A stretch of DNA of 46,965 nt from Candidatus Omnitrophota bacterium (lineage in GTDB: Bacteria; Omnitrophota; Gorgyraeia; 2-01-FULL-45-10): positions 1-46,965 of the forward strand of contig JAPLME010000001.1 in assembly GCA_026387175.1 (NCBI GenBank). The letters run 5' to 3'. A model generated the notes under the pieces. It ran no database searches and had not been told where the DNA came from. It was given only the letters and a program-made list of their open reading frames with translations. The position numbers and the translations under genes are program-made. Positions 8,425 to 17,953 of the stretch are shown piece by piece. The number at the start of each line of letters is the position of its first letter. Position 1 is the first letter of the stretch.

Positions 8425-9417
8425 CTAGGGAACTTTCACTTCATCAAATATGCGCTTTACCACATCGACCGAAGTCTTATCCTCAGCCTCAGCCTCATAG
8501 CTGACTATAACGCGATGCCTTAGCACATCGAGGCCTATCGTCTTCACATCCTGCGGCACCACATAGCCTCTGCCCTGCAGGAACGCATAAGCCTTCGCCG
8601 CGATGGCCAGATTGATGCTCGCCCTGGGAGACGCTCCGTACTGTATCAGTGATTTCAGCTCGTTCAGTCTATAGGCCCCCGGATCCCTGGTGGCGAATAC
8701 GATGTCGATTATGTACCTCTCAATACGTTCATCGATATATACCTCATCAACTATCTTTCTGGCCCTTACGATATCCTGCGGCCCAACGACCGGTTTTACC
8801 GATATCTTCTTATCGGTCATGGCCATCCTCTTCATTATCTTATACTCTTCTTCTTTGGTAGGATATTCGACGTTGAGCTTGAGCATGAAACGGTCCACCT
8901 GGGCCTCAGGGAGAGGATATGTGCCCTCATGCTCAATAGGATTCTGGGTCGCAAGGACCATGAACGGCTCGTCCAGCTTGTATGTGGTATCGCCTATAGT
9001 GACCTGGCGCTCCTGCATTGCCTCCAGAAGCGCACTCTGGACTTTGGCGGGCGCGCGGTTTATTTCATCGGCGAGTATTATATTCGCGAATATCGGGCCC
9101 TTCTTTATCTTGAAATCCCCGTCTTTTTGATTGTATATCAATGTCCCAAGAAGATCTGCCGGAAGAAGATCAGGCGTAAACTGCAGCCTCTGGAATTTAG
9201 TCTCTATCGATTCAGCTAACACTTTAACTGACAATGTCTTTGCCAGGCCAGGCACGCCTTCGATCAGTATGTGGCCGTTCGCGAGGATGCCAACCAGGAG
9301 CCTTTCTATCAGATATCTCTGCCCCACTATCACGGTTTCGATCTCTTCGATGAGCTTCGATACAAACACGCTTTCCTTTTTTACTTTCTCGTTTATCGCT
9401 TCGACTGACTGGACCAT
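8425..9417 (-). CDS. moxR: MoxR family AAA+ ATPase
   Basis: This 330-residue protein is the first gene of the bat operon. Walker A is GVPGLAKT at residues 54-61 and Walker B is IILADE at about 113-118. The family signature 'EINRAPAKVQSALLEAMQE' follows directly. The C-terminal lid includes 'SPRASINL'. MoxR ATPases act as chaperones that assemble or activate protein complexes, working with DUF58 and VWA proteins. An AGGAGG Shine-Dalgarno sequence precedes the ATG. The upstream 67 bases end at tRNA-Gly, so the operon may partly be transcribed through from the tRNA promoter. Confidence 0.96.
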   Translation of the reverse strand: MVQSVEAINEKVKKESVFVSKLIEEIETVIVGQRYLIERLLVGILANGHILIEGVPGLAKTLSVKVLAESIETKFQRLQFTPDLLPADLLGTLIYNQKDGDFKIKKGPIFANIILADEINRAPAKVQSALLEAMQERQVTIGDTTYKLDEPFMVLATQNPIEHEGTYPLPEAQVDRFMLKLNVEYPTKEEEYKIMKRMAMTDKKISVKPVVGPQDIVRARKIVDEVYIDERIERYIIDIVFATRDPGAYRLNELKSLIQYGASPRASINLAIAAKAYAFLQGRGYVVPQDVKTIGLDVLRHRVIVSYEAEAEDKTSVDVVKRIFDEVKVP

Positions 9418-9484
9418 ATGGTATTCCTCCTATTCGTATTTAATAATATAATACTGCAGTTTGAATTAAGCAGATTTACTAGAA

Positions 9485-9558
9485 TGGAGCGGGAGATGGG
9501 AATCGGACCCACGTATCGAGCTTGGAAGGCTCGTGTTCTACCATTGAACTACTCCCGC
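9485..9558 (-). tRNA. tRNA-Gly (anticodon UCC)
   Basis: The reverse complement folds as a cloverleaf with acceptor GCGGGAG/CTCCCGC, anticodon stem CGAGC/GCTCG and loop CTTCCAA (anticodon TCC). The T arm contains TTCCCAT-type pairing. CCA is encoded after discriminator T. Length is 74 with CCA. Confidence 0.96.
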
Positions 9559-9581
9559 GCTTTCCATATAAAATATCGATA

Positions 9582-9610
9582 ATCATAACACCAATTTTTT
9601 GTATGGTCAA
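9582..9610 (-). promoter_or_regulatory. Promoter of tRNA-Gly
   Basis: On the minus strand TTGACC (9610-9605) is followed by a 17-base spacer and TATGAT (9587-9582). The predicted start near 9575 is 17 bases before the mature tRNA. Read-through would enter moxR and the bat operon. Confidence 0.7.
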
Positions 9611-9625
9611 TCAGATTTTAGACAC

Positions 9626-9665
9626 AAAAAAGCCGCCGTTAAACTCATGTTAACGGCGGCTTTTT
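9626..9665 (-). terminator. Intrinsic terminator of the exported PFK fusion gene (possibly bidirectional)
   Basis: A perfect 12-bp stem AGCCGCCGTTAA/TTAACGGCGGCT (9631-9661) has T runs on both sides (six T after it on the minus strand, five T on the plus strand). It lies about 30 bases past the stop codon of the 1272-residue gene and before the tRNA-Gly promoter, insulating the two units. Confidence 0.88.
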
Positions 9666-9691
9666 ATATTCCGAGTCTACAAAACTAACTA

Positions 9692-12600
9692 TTATGCGGC
9701 GGCAGCAAATAAACGCTTAATAATATTCTCATCCACTAGCTTGCCTGTCAGCCTGATCATGCGCGGCATAATTGAAACAAACCAAAGTAAATTATTCTCA
9801 AATTCGCTCGCTATCCTTGCCGGCGGCTCTTCTCCGGTAAAGTTTTTGTAAGCGAGCGCGAAAAGGCGGTAATCTTTATTAAACATACCCACGCCCATCA
9901 TCGCCATCGCATTCAAATTTATAAATGGCACTGCCTCTAGATCCACTTTGTTCAGTTGTTTAAATGAAACTATGCGGAGGTTCTTATCCTGTTTGATATC
10001 AGCTGTTAACTTGCCGTTATCAAGCACTATCACTTTATACCCGAGGCTTAAATAGTCATCGACCGCAAACTCTAAATCAGCTTCGCTATCTACTTCAATA
10101 ACACCTTTGTCATCCCCATGCTGAAACATCTTTACGAGAGACTGTTTCATAATGTGATATTGTTTTTTCAATATCTCCGTTGTGCTGCCACTCCCAGTGC
10201 CAAAATTCGCTATCTTTTTATTTACAATAACTATCATATTGCTAATACCTACAGGGCGGCTATCTCCAAAGAAAAGATGATTAGCGGTTTCTTCTGTTGC
10301 CTGTTTAACTTCCCTGATTGTCGGATTCGCCACAATCTGCATAGCTGTTTCCTGGTCAGGTTCGACAACGGTATACATCTGCCCGAGGAGATTGCAATTC
10401 GCGGAGCTCTTAGATGAAAATTCCTTAGGCGCGTATTTCATGAGAGCCGCCCGGATATAGTGTGAAATATAATTTACCGTCGCCTGCGGGGCCCCGCCGT
10501 ATTCGGCACTTTTAATATTTTTAGCGAAGGTTCCAAACTTCGCGGATAAATAGGCATCGCCGCGTATTAAATCCGCAAAACCTTCATCCCTCATGGAGAA
10601 CTTATAGCCGCTACCGACAACGATAAAGACCAGGCCATTCTCTTTTTTTATCCTTACGGCCTCCTCCACTATCTCTTTAATAGGCTTCTCCTGGCCCGGG
10701 ACAAGCGCCATTATTCCTGGCCTCAGCTTTTCCCAGCTGGACTTATCTACATCATCCCAGTCATCATAGTTGGCCGGATATTTATCAGATAGCGCCAACG
10801 TTAAAAGACCATTATTATCAGGGACCTCAAAAATCGAACTTCTCCTGTGCGTGTAAGCAGAAATACTTGAACTGATCAAATCTTCACGCAGAAGTTTTAC
10901 AGCAGTGAAAAAATCTAATACGGTCTCTTCTGGGCGAGGTTCAAAATCTTTAAGAGGATACCCAATAGCTTCTTTGGTTTCCTCAGCTACCGCTATTCCC
11001 TCTTTTTTGACTATTTTTTGAACAATCGTTTCAAACAACACACCTCGGCTTGCCAACTCCGCGTTCGATAATATTCTAAACCCACGTACAGCCAGATCGT
11101 TTCTAATATATCTAAGCTCATCACCTTGCCCCAGGGTATGTAAATCTTTCGGATATTTTTTCCCGCTTCGGCCATCAAGGACTTCGCTCACCGGTCTGGC
11201 TAAAGGCTGGACCTCATAAGGATGAAGACCCTTATCCGGATATGTCGCCATCCAGCCGGATTTGCCTTCCTCAATAAGCTGAACCGCCATACGGGTAAGC
11301 TTATCGCCCATCTGAAGATCATAGTCGCCCGGCTTCAACCCCCTACCTGTATATCCTAAAATAACATGCTTTACTTGGTCTGGCTTCAATTTTATAGTAT
11401 CATACTTCTTCGCATCTGCGTTTTCCCAACGAGTTGTTAAAATGGCAACGATGAAATCAGTCGCGCCTTCAAGCTTCGGATGACCGTGAGTATCTGTCTC
11501 TATCTTACCGGCATCCACCGATTTCCACACGTCATCGATTAACGGATTCTTGCTGCGCAGTTCCGCAAGAAGCGGATCTTTCGGATCAACCTTATATCCT
11601 TCGGAGACAGACATATTAATAACACCGTGTTTTTCATAAATTTCCTGCACCCTTTTAAGGATAGCGAGTATCGACACGGTCTTTTCGGGAACTATCGTTA
11701 TCACAGTGTTGTTTATAAATTCCGCCTTCTTCTTACCGGCCCTTATATCTCCTTTACCAAGTGTCATTAAGACTTTTTCAGGCACCCTTCCGGCCCTATC
11801 CCCCGCGGCCAGGGCAAGCCATCCGGCATTCCTTCCCATAATCTCCGCGACAAAGACTTTCTTTTCGTTCTGGCCAGTTATAGCGCCGAGCAAGAACCTT
11901 CCGCGAAAATGCTTGGCGGTCTTATAAAATCCTAACATCTGCGTCATAGCATCATTATCTATGCTCTTCGGAACAGCAACGGCCATCTTACCGAATTCCG
12001 CGGCTTTTAACGCAATCCTGCAATGGTCATCGCCGCCGGTAACTATTAACCCGCCGTGTGCATCAAGATTTTTCATAAAATTAACGAACTTATCAAAAGT
12101 CTTCTTGATGTCCTTTTCTTTATCTTTTGATTTCTTCAGGCTCTTATCAGATATGGACGAACTTCTTCTCAGTAAGAGATCCCTCATGTCATCTAAAGCT
12201 TCCGTCTCAGATCTTTCCAAAGCATTCCAGTCTGAAATCTTCATTATGATATTCTCTAAAGCGGATTTGTGAGCATTGGAAAGGCGGGGGTCCTCATCTT
12301 TAATTGAAGCGATAAGCGCCCTATACCAGTCAACCGCCTTAAAGGGTGCTTCTCTCGACGAAAATAGTTCGGTCGAAGGCCGCTCCCTGATTCTCTCCGC
12401 TTGTTTAACATCAAGTTGTATTCTATAATTTTCGTTAAATTTATCGGACGTCATCCCGGCGAAACCTTCCCTTACCCCCATCGGGATATATCCTTTCGCG
12501 GTAAGCTCCTCTGTAGCCGCGGCAACAACCGCGTTTAATCCGGCACAATCGCCGCCTGACTGGGCTATCAGTATAGTCCTCTTCTTTAATGCCTCCACTA

Positions 12601-13510
12601 CGTCATCAATCGGCGCTCTCTTATGCGCTTCTTCCTCTGAAACATTACGATCGGCTATATGCACATACTCGTGCTTAATTAGCTGAATCATCAGCTCTTC
12701 CCAATTTTCGTAAATTTTGGCGTTGGTCAGGATATTATAGTAGAGAGAATCTATATAAATGGATTCTCTGGCTATTCCTGGATGCGATATAACTTCGAGA
12801 GCATATTCATTGATGATCTTTTCCCTTGTCGGCTCATCATATCCTTTTGCCTTCAGTTCCGCGCGGAACAATTCTTTAAACTCAGCAACTAAGTTTTTAA
12901 TGGGGAATATCTTAATTTCCGGTATTCTGGACTCTTCGTCAGAAAACCATACTTGCCTTCTTGAGCTAATTAAATCTTTTACGAGTACAGGCTTTACGTC
13001 AGAAACAAGTTTCGCTATGGTCCTATCAAAAAGATCCCTAACGTTTATGCCATCCACATCGCGCGGAAGATCTTTTCCTGTGAATCCTGCCAAAGCACCA
13101 GGGTTAAGTTCTCTTTTTACTGCAGCCGCTAATCGCTCAGTTAACAGTCCGTCCGGAATTTTACCTGTCGCCACTAAAGCACGGATCTGTCCGATAACCT
13201 CTTTTTCTATTTGTTCACGCCTACTCGAAAACTCTTCTGCTTTAATACCGGCTTTCTCTATATATTTTTTGACTAAAAGAGCCGCAAATGTCTCTATCCA
13301 TTTGGTGGCAAAATCTTCCATTCGAAATTCTGCAGATCCTCCGATTTGTGAAACTTTTCCCAGCTCCGCCGCGAACGTCGGATCAGAAAGAAGTTCAAGA
13401 ATAGACGCAGGGGCAAGCGTCGCTTTCTCAATTTTAATAGAGTCCGCGAAACTTATATTTGACAATAAAAACAGCGGGACGAGAATTAAAGCTGTGATTT
13501 TTCTAAACAT
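9692..13510 (-). CDS. Exported fusion: HExxH metallopeptidase-like region plus PPi-type phosphofructokinase
   Basis: The 1272-residue protein starts with a clear signal peptide (1-22, cleavage after SFA). Residues 23-300 are of unknown fold and carry a zincin motif, HEYVH, at 280-284 with acidic residues just after it. Residues 311 to about 800 are PFK-like: QSGGDCAGLN at 317-326, GGDDH at 492-496, PKSIDND at 514-520, MGRNAGW at 558-564 and GYTGRGLKPGDYD at 719-731. Asp after GGD and Lys in PKSIDND are the known marks of pyrophosphate- rather than ATP-dependent enzymes. An extra charged segment of about 80 residues (about 370-480) precedes GGDDH. Residues 900-1272 were not recognised. A good Shine-Dalgarno sequence (AAAGGAG) and its own promoter and terminator show a single-gene unit. 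Activity and location of the enzyme are unproven. Confidence 0.82.
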   Translation of the reverse strand: MFRKITALILVPLFLLSNISFADSIKIEKATLAPASILELLSDPTFAAELGKVSQIGGSAEFRMEDFATKWIETFAALLVKKYIEKAGIKAEEFSSRREQIEKEVIGQIRALVATGKIPDGLLTERLAAAVKRELNPGALAGFTGKDLPRDVDGINVRDLFDRTIAKLVSDVKPVLVKDLISSRRQVWFSDEESRIPEIKIFPIKNLVAEFKELFRAELKAKGYDEPTREKIINEYALEVISHPGIARESIYIDSLYYNILTNAKIYENWEELMIQLIKHEYVHIADRNVSEEEAHKRAPIDDVVEALKKRTILIAQSGGDCAGLNAVVAAATEELTAKGYIPMGVREGFAGMTSDKFNENYRIQLDVKQAERIRERPSTELFSSREAPFKAVDWYRALIASIKDEDPRLSNAHKSALENIIMKISDWNALERSETEALDDMRDLLLRRSSSISDKSLKKSKDKEKDIKKTFDKFVNFMKNLDAHGGLIVTGGDDHCRIALKAAEFGKMAVAVPKSIDNDAMTQMLGFYKTAKHFRGRFLLGAITGQNEKKVFVAEIMGRNAGWLALAAGDRAGRVPEKVLMTLGKGDIRAGKKKAEFINNTVITIVPEKTVSILAILKRVQEIYEKHGVINMSVSEGYKVDPKDPLLAELRSKNPLIDDVWKSVDAGKIETDTHGHPKLEGATDFIVAILTTRWENADAKKYDTIKLKPDQVKHVILGYTGRGLKPGDYDLQMGDKLTRMAVQLIEEGKSGWMATYPDKGLHPYEVQPLARPVSEVLDGRSGKKYPKDLHTLGQGDELRYIRNDLAVRGFRILSNAELASRGVLFETIVQKIVKKEGIAVAEETKEAIGYPLKDFEPRPEETVLDFFTAVKLLREDLISSSISAYTHRRSSIFEVPDNNGLLTLALSDKYPANYDDWDDVDKSSWEKLRPGIMALVPGQEKPIKEIVEEAVRIKKENGLVFIVVGSGYKFSMRDEGFADLIRGDAYLSAKFGTFAKNIKSAEYGGAPQATVNYISHYIRAALMKYAPKEFSSKSSANCNLLGQMYTVVEPDQETAMQIVANPTIREVKQATEETANHLFFGDSRPVGISNMIVIVNKKIANFGTGSGSTTEILKKQYHIMKQSLVKMFQHGDDKGVIEVDSEADLEFAVDDYLSLGYKVIVLDNGKLTADIKQDKNLRIVSFKQLNKVDLEAVPFINLNAMAMMGVGMFNKDYRLFALAYKNFTGEEPPARIASEFENNLLWFVSIMPRMIRLTGKLVDENIIKRLFAAAA

Positions 13511-13568
13511 TTTCTCTCCTTTTTTAATTTCATTTTTTAAACTGACTTTTGTATATCTACTGTCGGTT

Positions 13569-13597
13569 AAGATATAACATTTTCAGAAAGTTGTCAA
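13569..13597 (-). promoter_or_regulatory. Candidate promoter of the exported PFK fusion gene
   Basis: A perfect TTGACA (13597-13592) is followed 17 bases later by TATCTT (13574-13569), or by TATATC with a 15-base spacer. Transcription would start about 50 bases before the ATG. The 13511-13693 gap holds nothing else recognisable apart from AT-rich sequence. Confidence 0.6.
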
Positions 13598-13693
13598 TAC
13601 ACAAAAACCTAATATTTTATATCTTAACATTTTTAAAATATAACCGTGAGACTTCGACGTGCGGATTTGTTAGTGGTTGGAATTAAATCGGAC

Positions 13694-14218
13694 TTAGCAG
13701 TATTCGTCTTTTATTAAGGAGACGATGGGATATCCTTTTAACTTCTCGCGGCCTTTAAGAGCTGTGAGCTCTATCAGGAACGCTATGGCCTCAATTTTAC
13801 CGCCCATCTTCTCTACGAGGTCTATCACGGCGCGACATGTGCCGCCTGTCGCCAATAGGTCATCTATTATCAGGACTCTTGCGCCTTTTTCGAACGCATC
13901 CTGATGTATTTCAATAGTATCCTTGCCGTATTCGAGATCGTAAGTAACGGAATGAGTTTTGTGGGGGAGTTTTCCTTTCTTGCGAATCGGGGCAATTCCA
14001 ACTCCCAGCTTATACGCTAAAGCCGCGCCGAAAATAAAACCGCGCGCTTCGATGCCAAGAATGATATCTATCTTCTTATCTTTGAGCTCGCCCGCGAAAC
14101 GATCAACGGTTTCCCTGAACGACTTGCCGTTCTTTAGAAGAGTGGTGATGTCTTTGAATATTATCCCCTGTTTCGGAAAATTTGGTATATCTCTGATATA
14201 TGATTTCAGGTCGTTCAT
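13694..14218 (-). CDS. apt: Adenine phosphoribosyltransferase
   Basis: It salvages adenine with PRPP to give AMP and PPi in the cytoplasm. The 174-residue length is normal. The PRPP-binding motif is 'VLIIDDLLATGGT' (about 116-128), with an N-terminal 'IRDIPNFPKQGIIFKDIT' typical of Apt and the flexible loop 'RKKGKLPHKT'. An AGGAGG Shine-Dalgarno sequence lies 8 bases before the ATG. It follows the sigma factor gene by 12 bases and is probably the last gene of that transcript. Confidence 0.97.
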   Translation of the reverse strand: MNDLKSYIRDIPNFPKQGIIFKDITTLLKNGKSFRETVDRFAGELKDKKIDIILGIEARGFIFGAALAYKLGVGIAPIRKKGKLPHKTHSVTYDLEYGKDTIEIHQDAFEKGARVLIIDDLLATGGTCRAVIDLVEKMGGKIEAIAFLIELTALKGREKLKGYPIVSLIKDEYC

Positions 14219-14230
14219 AAAAATGTCCTC

Positions 14231-15058
14231 CTATCTCTGTTTCGCGATCGCCTCGTTTTCCTGTTCGATCATATGCTCGCGCATTTTACGCATTGCCACC
14301 GATTCTATCTGACGCACTCTTTCTCTGGTTATTCCGAAATGTTTTGCAGTGTCTCTAAGCGTATGCCCGATCCCGTCCTTCAATCCAAACCTGAGGCTCA
14401 GTATCTTCTGCTCCCTCTTCGACATCCTGGCGAGAAGCACTTTTATGCGCTCCTTGGTGAAAAAGGTGGAGAGCCCGTCAGCGGCTGTCGGCATATTCTC
14501 GTCTTCTATCAGGTCCATGAATTCCGTCGAGCCTTCTTCGCCTACGGGGGTATTGAGGCTTGTGGTCCCGGTCACCATCTTGCTGAGCTGTTTCACTCTC
14601 TTCATCGGAAGCTTCATGCGCTTGGCAATCTCATTCAGCTTCGGTTTCCTGTTTAGAGAGGTGGTGAGAGTTTCCGTCACCTTCTTATAGCGCATCAATA
14701 GCTCGATGACATAGACCGGCATCCTTACGGTCTTTCCCTGATTCGCTATGGCCCTTGAAACATACTGACGTATCCACCAAGCTCCGTAAGTGGAAAACCT
14801 GTACCCCTTTTTGGGATTGAACTTCTCCACTGCCTTAATGAGGCCCAGGTTGCCCTCTTCTATCAGGTCCATCATCGAAACACCGAGATGAGAATACTTC
14901 TTAGCAATGCTGATGACAAGCCGCAGATTAGCCTGGATCATCTTACCGCGCGCTTTCTTATCACCCTTCTTGATTTTTATGGCAAGAGATATCTCTTCTT
15001 CAGGAGAGAGCAATGCGAGCTTCTTTATATCTTTAAGATAGAGCCTTATGGCATCCAT
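14231..15058 (-). CDS. RNA polymerase sigma factor, sigma-70 group 1/2 without region 1.1
   Basis: The 275-residue protein directs RNA polymerase to -35/-10 promoters. Region 1.2 starts at residue 4 ('[13 protein letters not shown]'). Region 2 contains '[12 protein letters not shown]' and '[17 protein letters not shown]'. Region 2.4 is '[14 protein letters not shown]', which fits TATAAT recognition. Region 3 ('[15 protein letters not shown]') and the region 4 helix-turn-helix ('[20 protein letters not shown]') follow. The lack of region 1.1 fits a group-2 factor, although some lineages have a primary sigma factor of this size. It lies 31 bases after ppdK. Confidence 0.93.
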   Translation of the reverse strand: MDAIRLYLKDIKKLALLSPEEEISLAIKIKKGDKKARGKMIQANLRLVISIAKKYSHLGVSMMDLIEEGNLGLIKAVEKFNPKKGYRFSTYGAWWIRQYVSRAIANQGKTVRMPVYVIELLMRYKKVTETLTTSLNRKPKLNEIAKRMKLPMKRVKQLSKMVTGTTSLNTPVGEEGSTEFMDLIEDENMPTAADGLSTFFTKERIKVLLARMSKREQKILSLRFGLKDGIGHTLRDTAKHFGITRERVRQIESVAMRKMREHMIEQENEAIAKQR

Positions 15059-15089
15059 AGTGCACTCGTCCTATTTCCTATTGGTTTGA

Positions 15090-17948
15090 CTATTTCTTCT
15101 TTCCCTCTACAGCCGCCTGCGCTGCCGCAAGGCGGGATATCGGGACCCTGAATGGTGAACAGCTGACATAGTTCATGCCAACGCGATGGCAGAACTTGAC
15201 GCTCTCCGCGTCTCCGCCATGCTCACCGCAGATACCTACTTTCAGGTGTTTGCGGGTCGCGCGGCCGCGGTTTATGGCCATCGCGATAAGCTCACCCACG
15301 CCGTCCTGGTCGATGGTCTGGAACGGATCCGCAGGCAATATCTTTGCGGCAATATAATCCGGCAGGAAACTTCCGATATCGTCGCGGCTGAAACCGAAGG
15401 TCATCTGCGTCAGATCGTTGGTACCGAACGAGAAGAACTCAGCCGTCTCGGCCATCTTGCCGGCCTGGAGCGCCGCGCGCGGTATCTCTATCATCGTACC
15501 GTACATAAACGGTATATCCTTCATTCCGAACTTTGCGCATACCTCTTTATACACTTTATCCACGAGAACTTTTTGATTATCGAGCTCGCTCTTCGCGCAT
15601 GTGACGGGTATCATTATCTCCGCAACCGTCTTCTTGCCGGATTTAATAAGCTCCGCAGTCGCTTCCAGGATTGCGCGCACCTGCATTTCCGTGATCTCGG
15701 GGTATGTGATCCCGAGGCGAACGCCGCGATGTCCTAACATCGGGTTATTTTCACTCAAGCTTTCCGCGCGTTTATGAAGCTCCCCCATATCCACTCCGAG
15801 ATCTTTAGCAAGCGCCTGCAGTTTGTCTTCGCTGTGAGGAACGAACTCATGCAGCGGAGGATCGAGCAGCCTTATAGTGACAGGATACCCTTTCATCGCC
15901 TCGAGAGTAGCCTTCATGTCGCTCTTCACGAACGGGAAGAGCTCCTCGAGGGCCTTTATTCTCTCAGCCTTCGTCTTAGACATGATCATCTTGCGTAAGA
16001 GGAAGAGAGGCTTATCGGAGCCCTCGCCGTAGAACATATGCTCGGTCCTGAAGAGACCTATGCCTTCGGCGCCGAATTTTACAGCCTGAGCGGCATCTTT
16101 AGGAGTATCCGCGTTAGTGCGAACTTTTAGAACTCTGAACTTATCGACCAGTTTCATGAGCTCCGTATACGACTTATTATGATCCACGTCCACATCCACC
16201 AGGGAAAGCTTACCCTGATAGACAAGGCCCGTTGTCCCATTCAAGCTCAGCCAGTCACCTTCCTTAATAACGATGCCCTTCTTGGTTGTGAGCGATTTAT
16301 TATCATCCGCGATATCAAAATCCGTGCAGCCGACGATGCAGCACTTGCCCCAGCCGCGGGCTACGAGAGCGGCGTGTGAAGTCATTCCGCCCTTTAATGT
16401 CAATATCGCCTGCGCCTTATGCATACCATCGACATCTTCGGGAGAAGTCTCCTCACGGACGAGAATCACCTTCTCGCCTCTAGCAGCCCATTCAACGGCC
16501 TCGTGGGATGTGAATACCGCTCGGCCTACTGCGCCGCCCGGACCCGCAGGAAGACCCTTAGCTATAGAGCCTGCAGCCATTTCCGCTTTTGGATCGATCA
16601 TAGGCAGGAGCAGCTCTACCAGCTGGTTAGGCGCTACGCGCATAACTGCCGTCTTGGCGTCTATCAGCTTCTCTTTATACATGTCCACCGCCATGCGAAC
16701 AGCGGCGACGCCGTTACGTTTTCCGATACGGCACTGCAGCATGTAAAGTGTGCCTCTCTCGATCGTGAACTCTATATCCTGCATATCTTTATAATGCTTC
16801 TCGAGCCGCTTACGGATCGAATCCAATTCTTTATACAGAGCCGGCATCAGCTTCTCCAGAGTCGTAAATTGCTTGCTCTGGTCGTTCTTAGAATACTGGT
16901 TAAGAGGAGCCGGCGTACGTATGCCTGCCACAACATCCTCGCCCTGCGCGTTCACCAGATACTCGCCGTAAAACTGAGCTTCGCCGCTGCCGGGGTTACG
17001 ACTGAAGGCAACACCCGTAGCGCTGTCTTCTCCCATATTGCCGAATACCATCGACTGCACAGTGACCGCAGTCCCCCACTCATCCGGTATTCGTTCGATC
17101 CTGCGGTACTCGAAAGCCCGCTTACCGTTCCAGCTCGCGAATACAGCGCCTATCCCGCCCCAGAGCTGTTCCTTCGCATCATCCGGGAAAGGCTTGCCAA
17201 GGACTTCCTTAACCGTGTTTTTAAAATCCACTACCAGCGCCTTCAGGTCACTTACAGTAAGATCTGTGTCGGACTTATATCCTTTGGAATGTTTCAGTTT
17301 TCCCAGTTTCTCATCGAGCGTTTTCCTGATACCCTTGCCGCCTTTAGGCTCGATGCCGGCAGCCTTTTCCATAACGACGTCGGAGTACATCATGATGAGC
17401 CTGCGGTATGCGTCATATACGAAGCGCTCATTACCGGTCTGTTTGATCAATCCGGGGATCGTCTTCTCATTCAAACCCACATTTAAAACCGTCTCCATCA
17501 TTCCCGGCATCGACTTACGAGCGCCGGAACGCACTGAAACTAGAAGAGGATTGATTGGATCTCCGAATTTCTTGCCCATGATCTTTTCGACAGAGGCCAT
17601 AGCCTTCTCGACCTGATCTGACAGGCCCTTGGGATAGCTCTTATTGTTCTTCAGGAAATACGTGCAAACGTCTGTGGTGACCGTAAATCCGGGCGGAACC
17701 GGAAGCTTTAAGCTAGGGTGCCCCGCCATCTCGGCGAGATTTGCGCCCTTTCCTCCCAGAAGATTCTTCATCGATTCATTGCCGTCGGCCTTCCCGCCAC
17801 CGAAGAAATAGACATACTTATTAGACCTCGACTTACTGCCCATTGTTACTCGTGCTCCTTTCGTACTCTTGATAACTTTTTCCGAACCCAACTCCTCACG
17901 CCGAAACGCCAACACAGCGTCCGCCGAAGAACCGCTAGAAGCTTTCAT
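15090..17948 (-). CDS. ppdK: Pyruvate phosphate dikinase
   Basis: PpdK reversibly converts PEP, AMP and PPi to pyruvate, ATP and phosphate. The ATP-grasp domain starts at 'YVYFFGGGKADGN'. The phospho-carrier His is H525 in 'GGMTSHAALVARG', and the C-terminal TIM barrel carries the catalytic Cys in 'GICGEHGGD'. The product is 952 residues, longer than the usual roughly 875. The first 35 residues look unlike a PpdK start and use unusual codons, so an in-frame ATG at 17843, behind AAAGGAG, may be the real start. The gene begins 5 bases after glyS. With the PPi-type PFK it suggests PPi-linked glycolysis. Confidence 0.95.
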   Translation of the reverse strand: MKASSGSSADAVLAFRREELGSEKVIKSTKGARVTMGSKSRSNKYVYFFGGGKADGNESMKNLLGGKGANLAEMAGHPSLKLPVPPGFTVTTDVCTYFLKNNKSYPKGLSDQVEKAMASVEKIMGKKFGDPINPLLVSVRSGARKSMPGMMETVLNVGLNEKTIPGLIKQTGNERFVYDAYRRLIMMYSDVVMEKAAGIEPKGGKGIRKTLDEKLGKLKHSKGYKSDTDLTVSDLKALVVDFKNTVKEVLGKPFPDDAKEQLWGGIGAVFASWNGKRAFEYRRIERIPDEWGTAVTVQSMVFGNMGEDSATGVAFSRNPGSGEAQFYGEYLVNAQGEDVVAGIRTPAPLNQYSKNDQSKQFTTLEKLMPALYKELDSIRKRLEKHYKDMQDIEFTIERGTLYMLQCRIGKRNGVAAVRMAVDMYKEKLIDAKTAVMRVAPNQLVELLLPMIDPKAEMAAGSIAKGLPAGPGGAVGRAVFTSHEAVEWAARGEKVILVREETSPEDVDGMHKAQAILTLKGGMTSHAALVARGWGKCCIVGCTDFDIADDNKSLTTKKGIVIKEGDWLSLNGTTGLVYQGKLSLVDVDVDHNKSYTELMKLVDKFRVLKVRTNADTPKDAAQAVKFGAEGIGLFRTEHMFYGEGSDKPLFLLRKMIMSKTKAERIKALEELFPFVKSDMKATLEAMKGYPVTIRLLDPPLHEFVPHSEDKLQALAKDLGVDMGELHKRAESLSENNPMLGHRGVRLGITYPEITEMQVRAILEATAELIKSGKKTVAEIMIPVTCAKSELDNQKVLVDKVYKEVCAKFGMKDIPFMYGTMIEIPRAALQAGKMAETAEFFSFGTNDLTQMTFGFSRDDIGSFLPDYIAAKILPADPFQTIDQDGVGELIAMAINRGRATRKHLKVGICGEHGGDAESVKFCHRVGMNYVSCSPFRVPISRLAAAQAAVEGKKK

Positions 17949-17953
17949 GATAT

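Noticed and set aside
12759-13577. 272-residue Ser-rich open frame on the plus strand
   Set aside because: Antisense to the N-terminal part of the exported PFK fusion; composition is typical of a shadow frame.
16419-17486. 355-residue open frame on the plus strand
   Set aside because: It lies fully antisense to ppdK, whose residues are strongly conserved, and has no recognisable domain.
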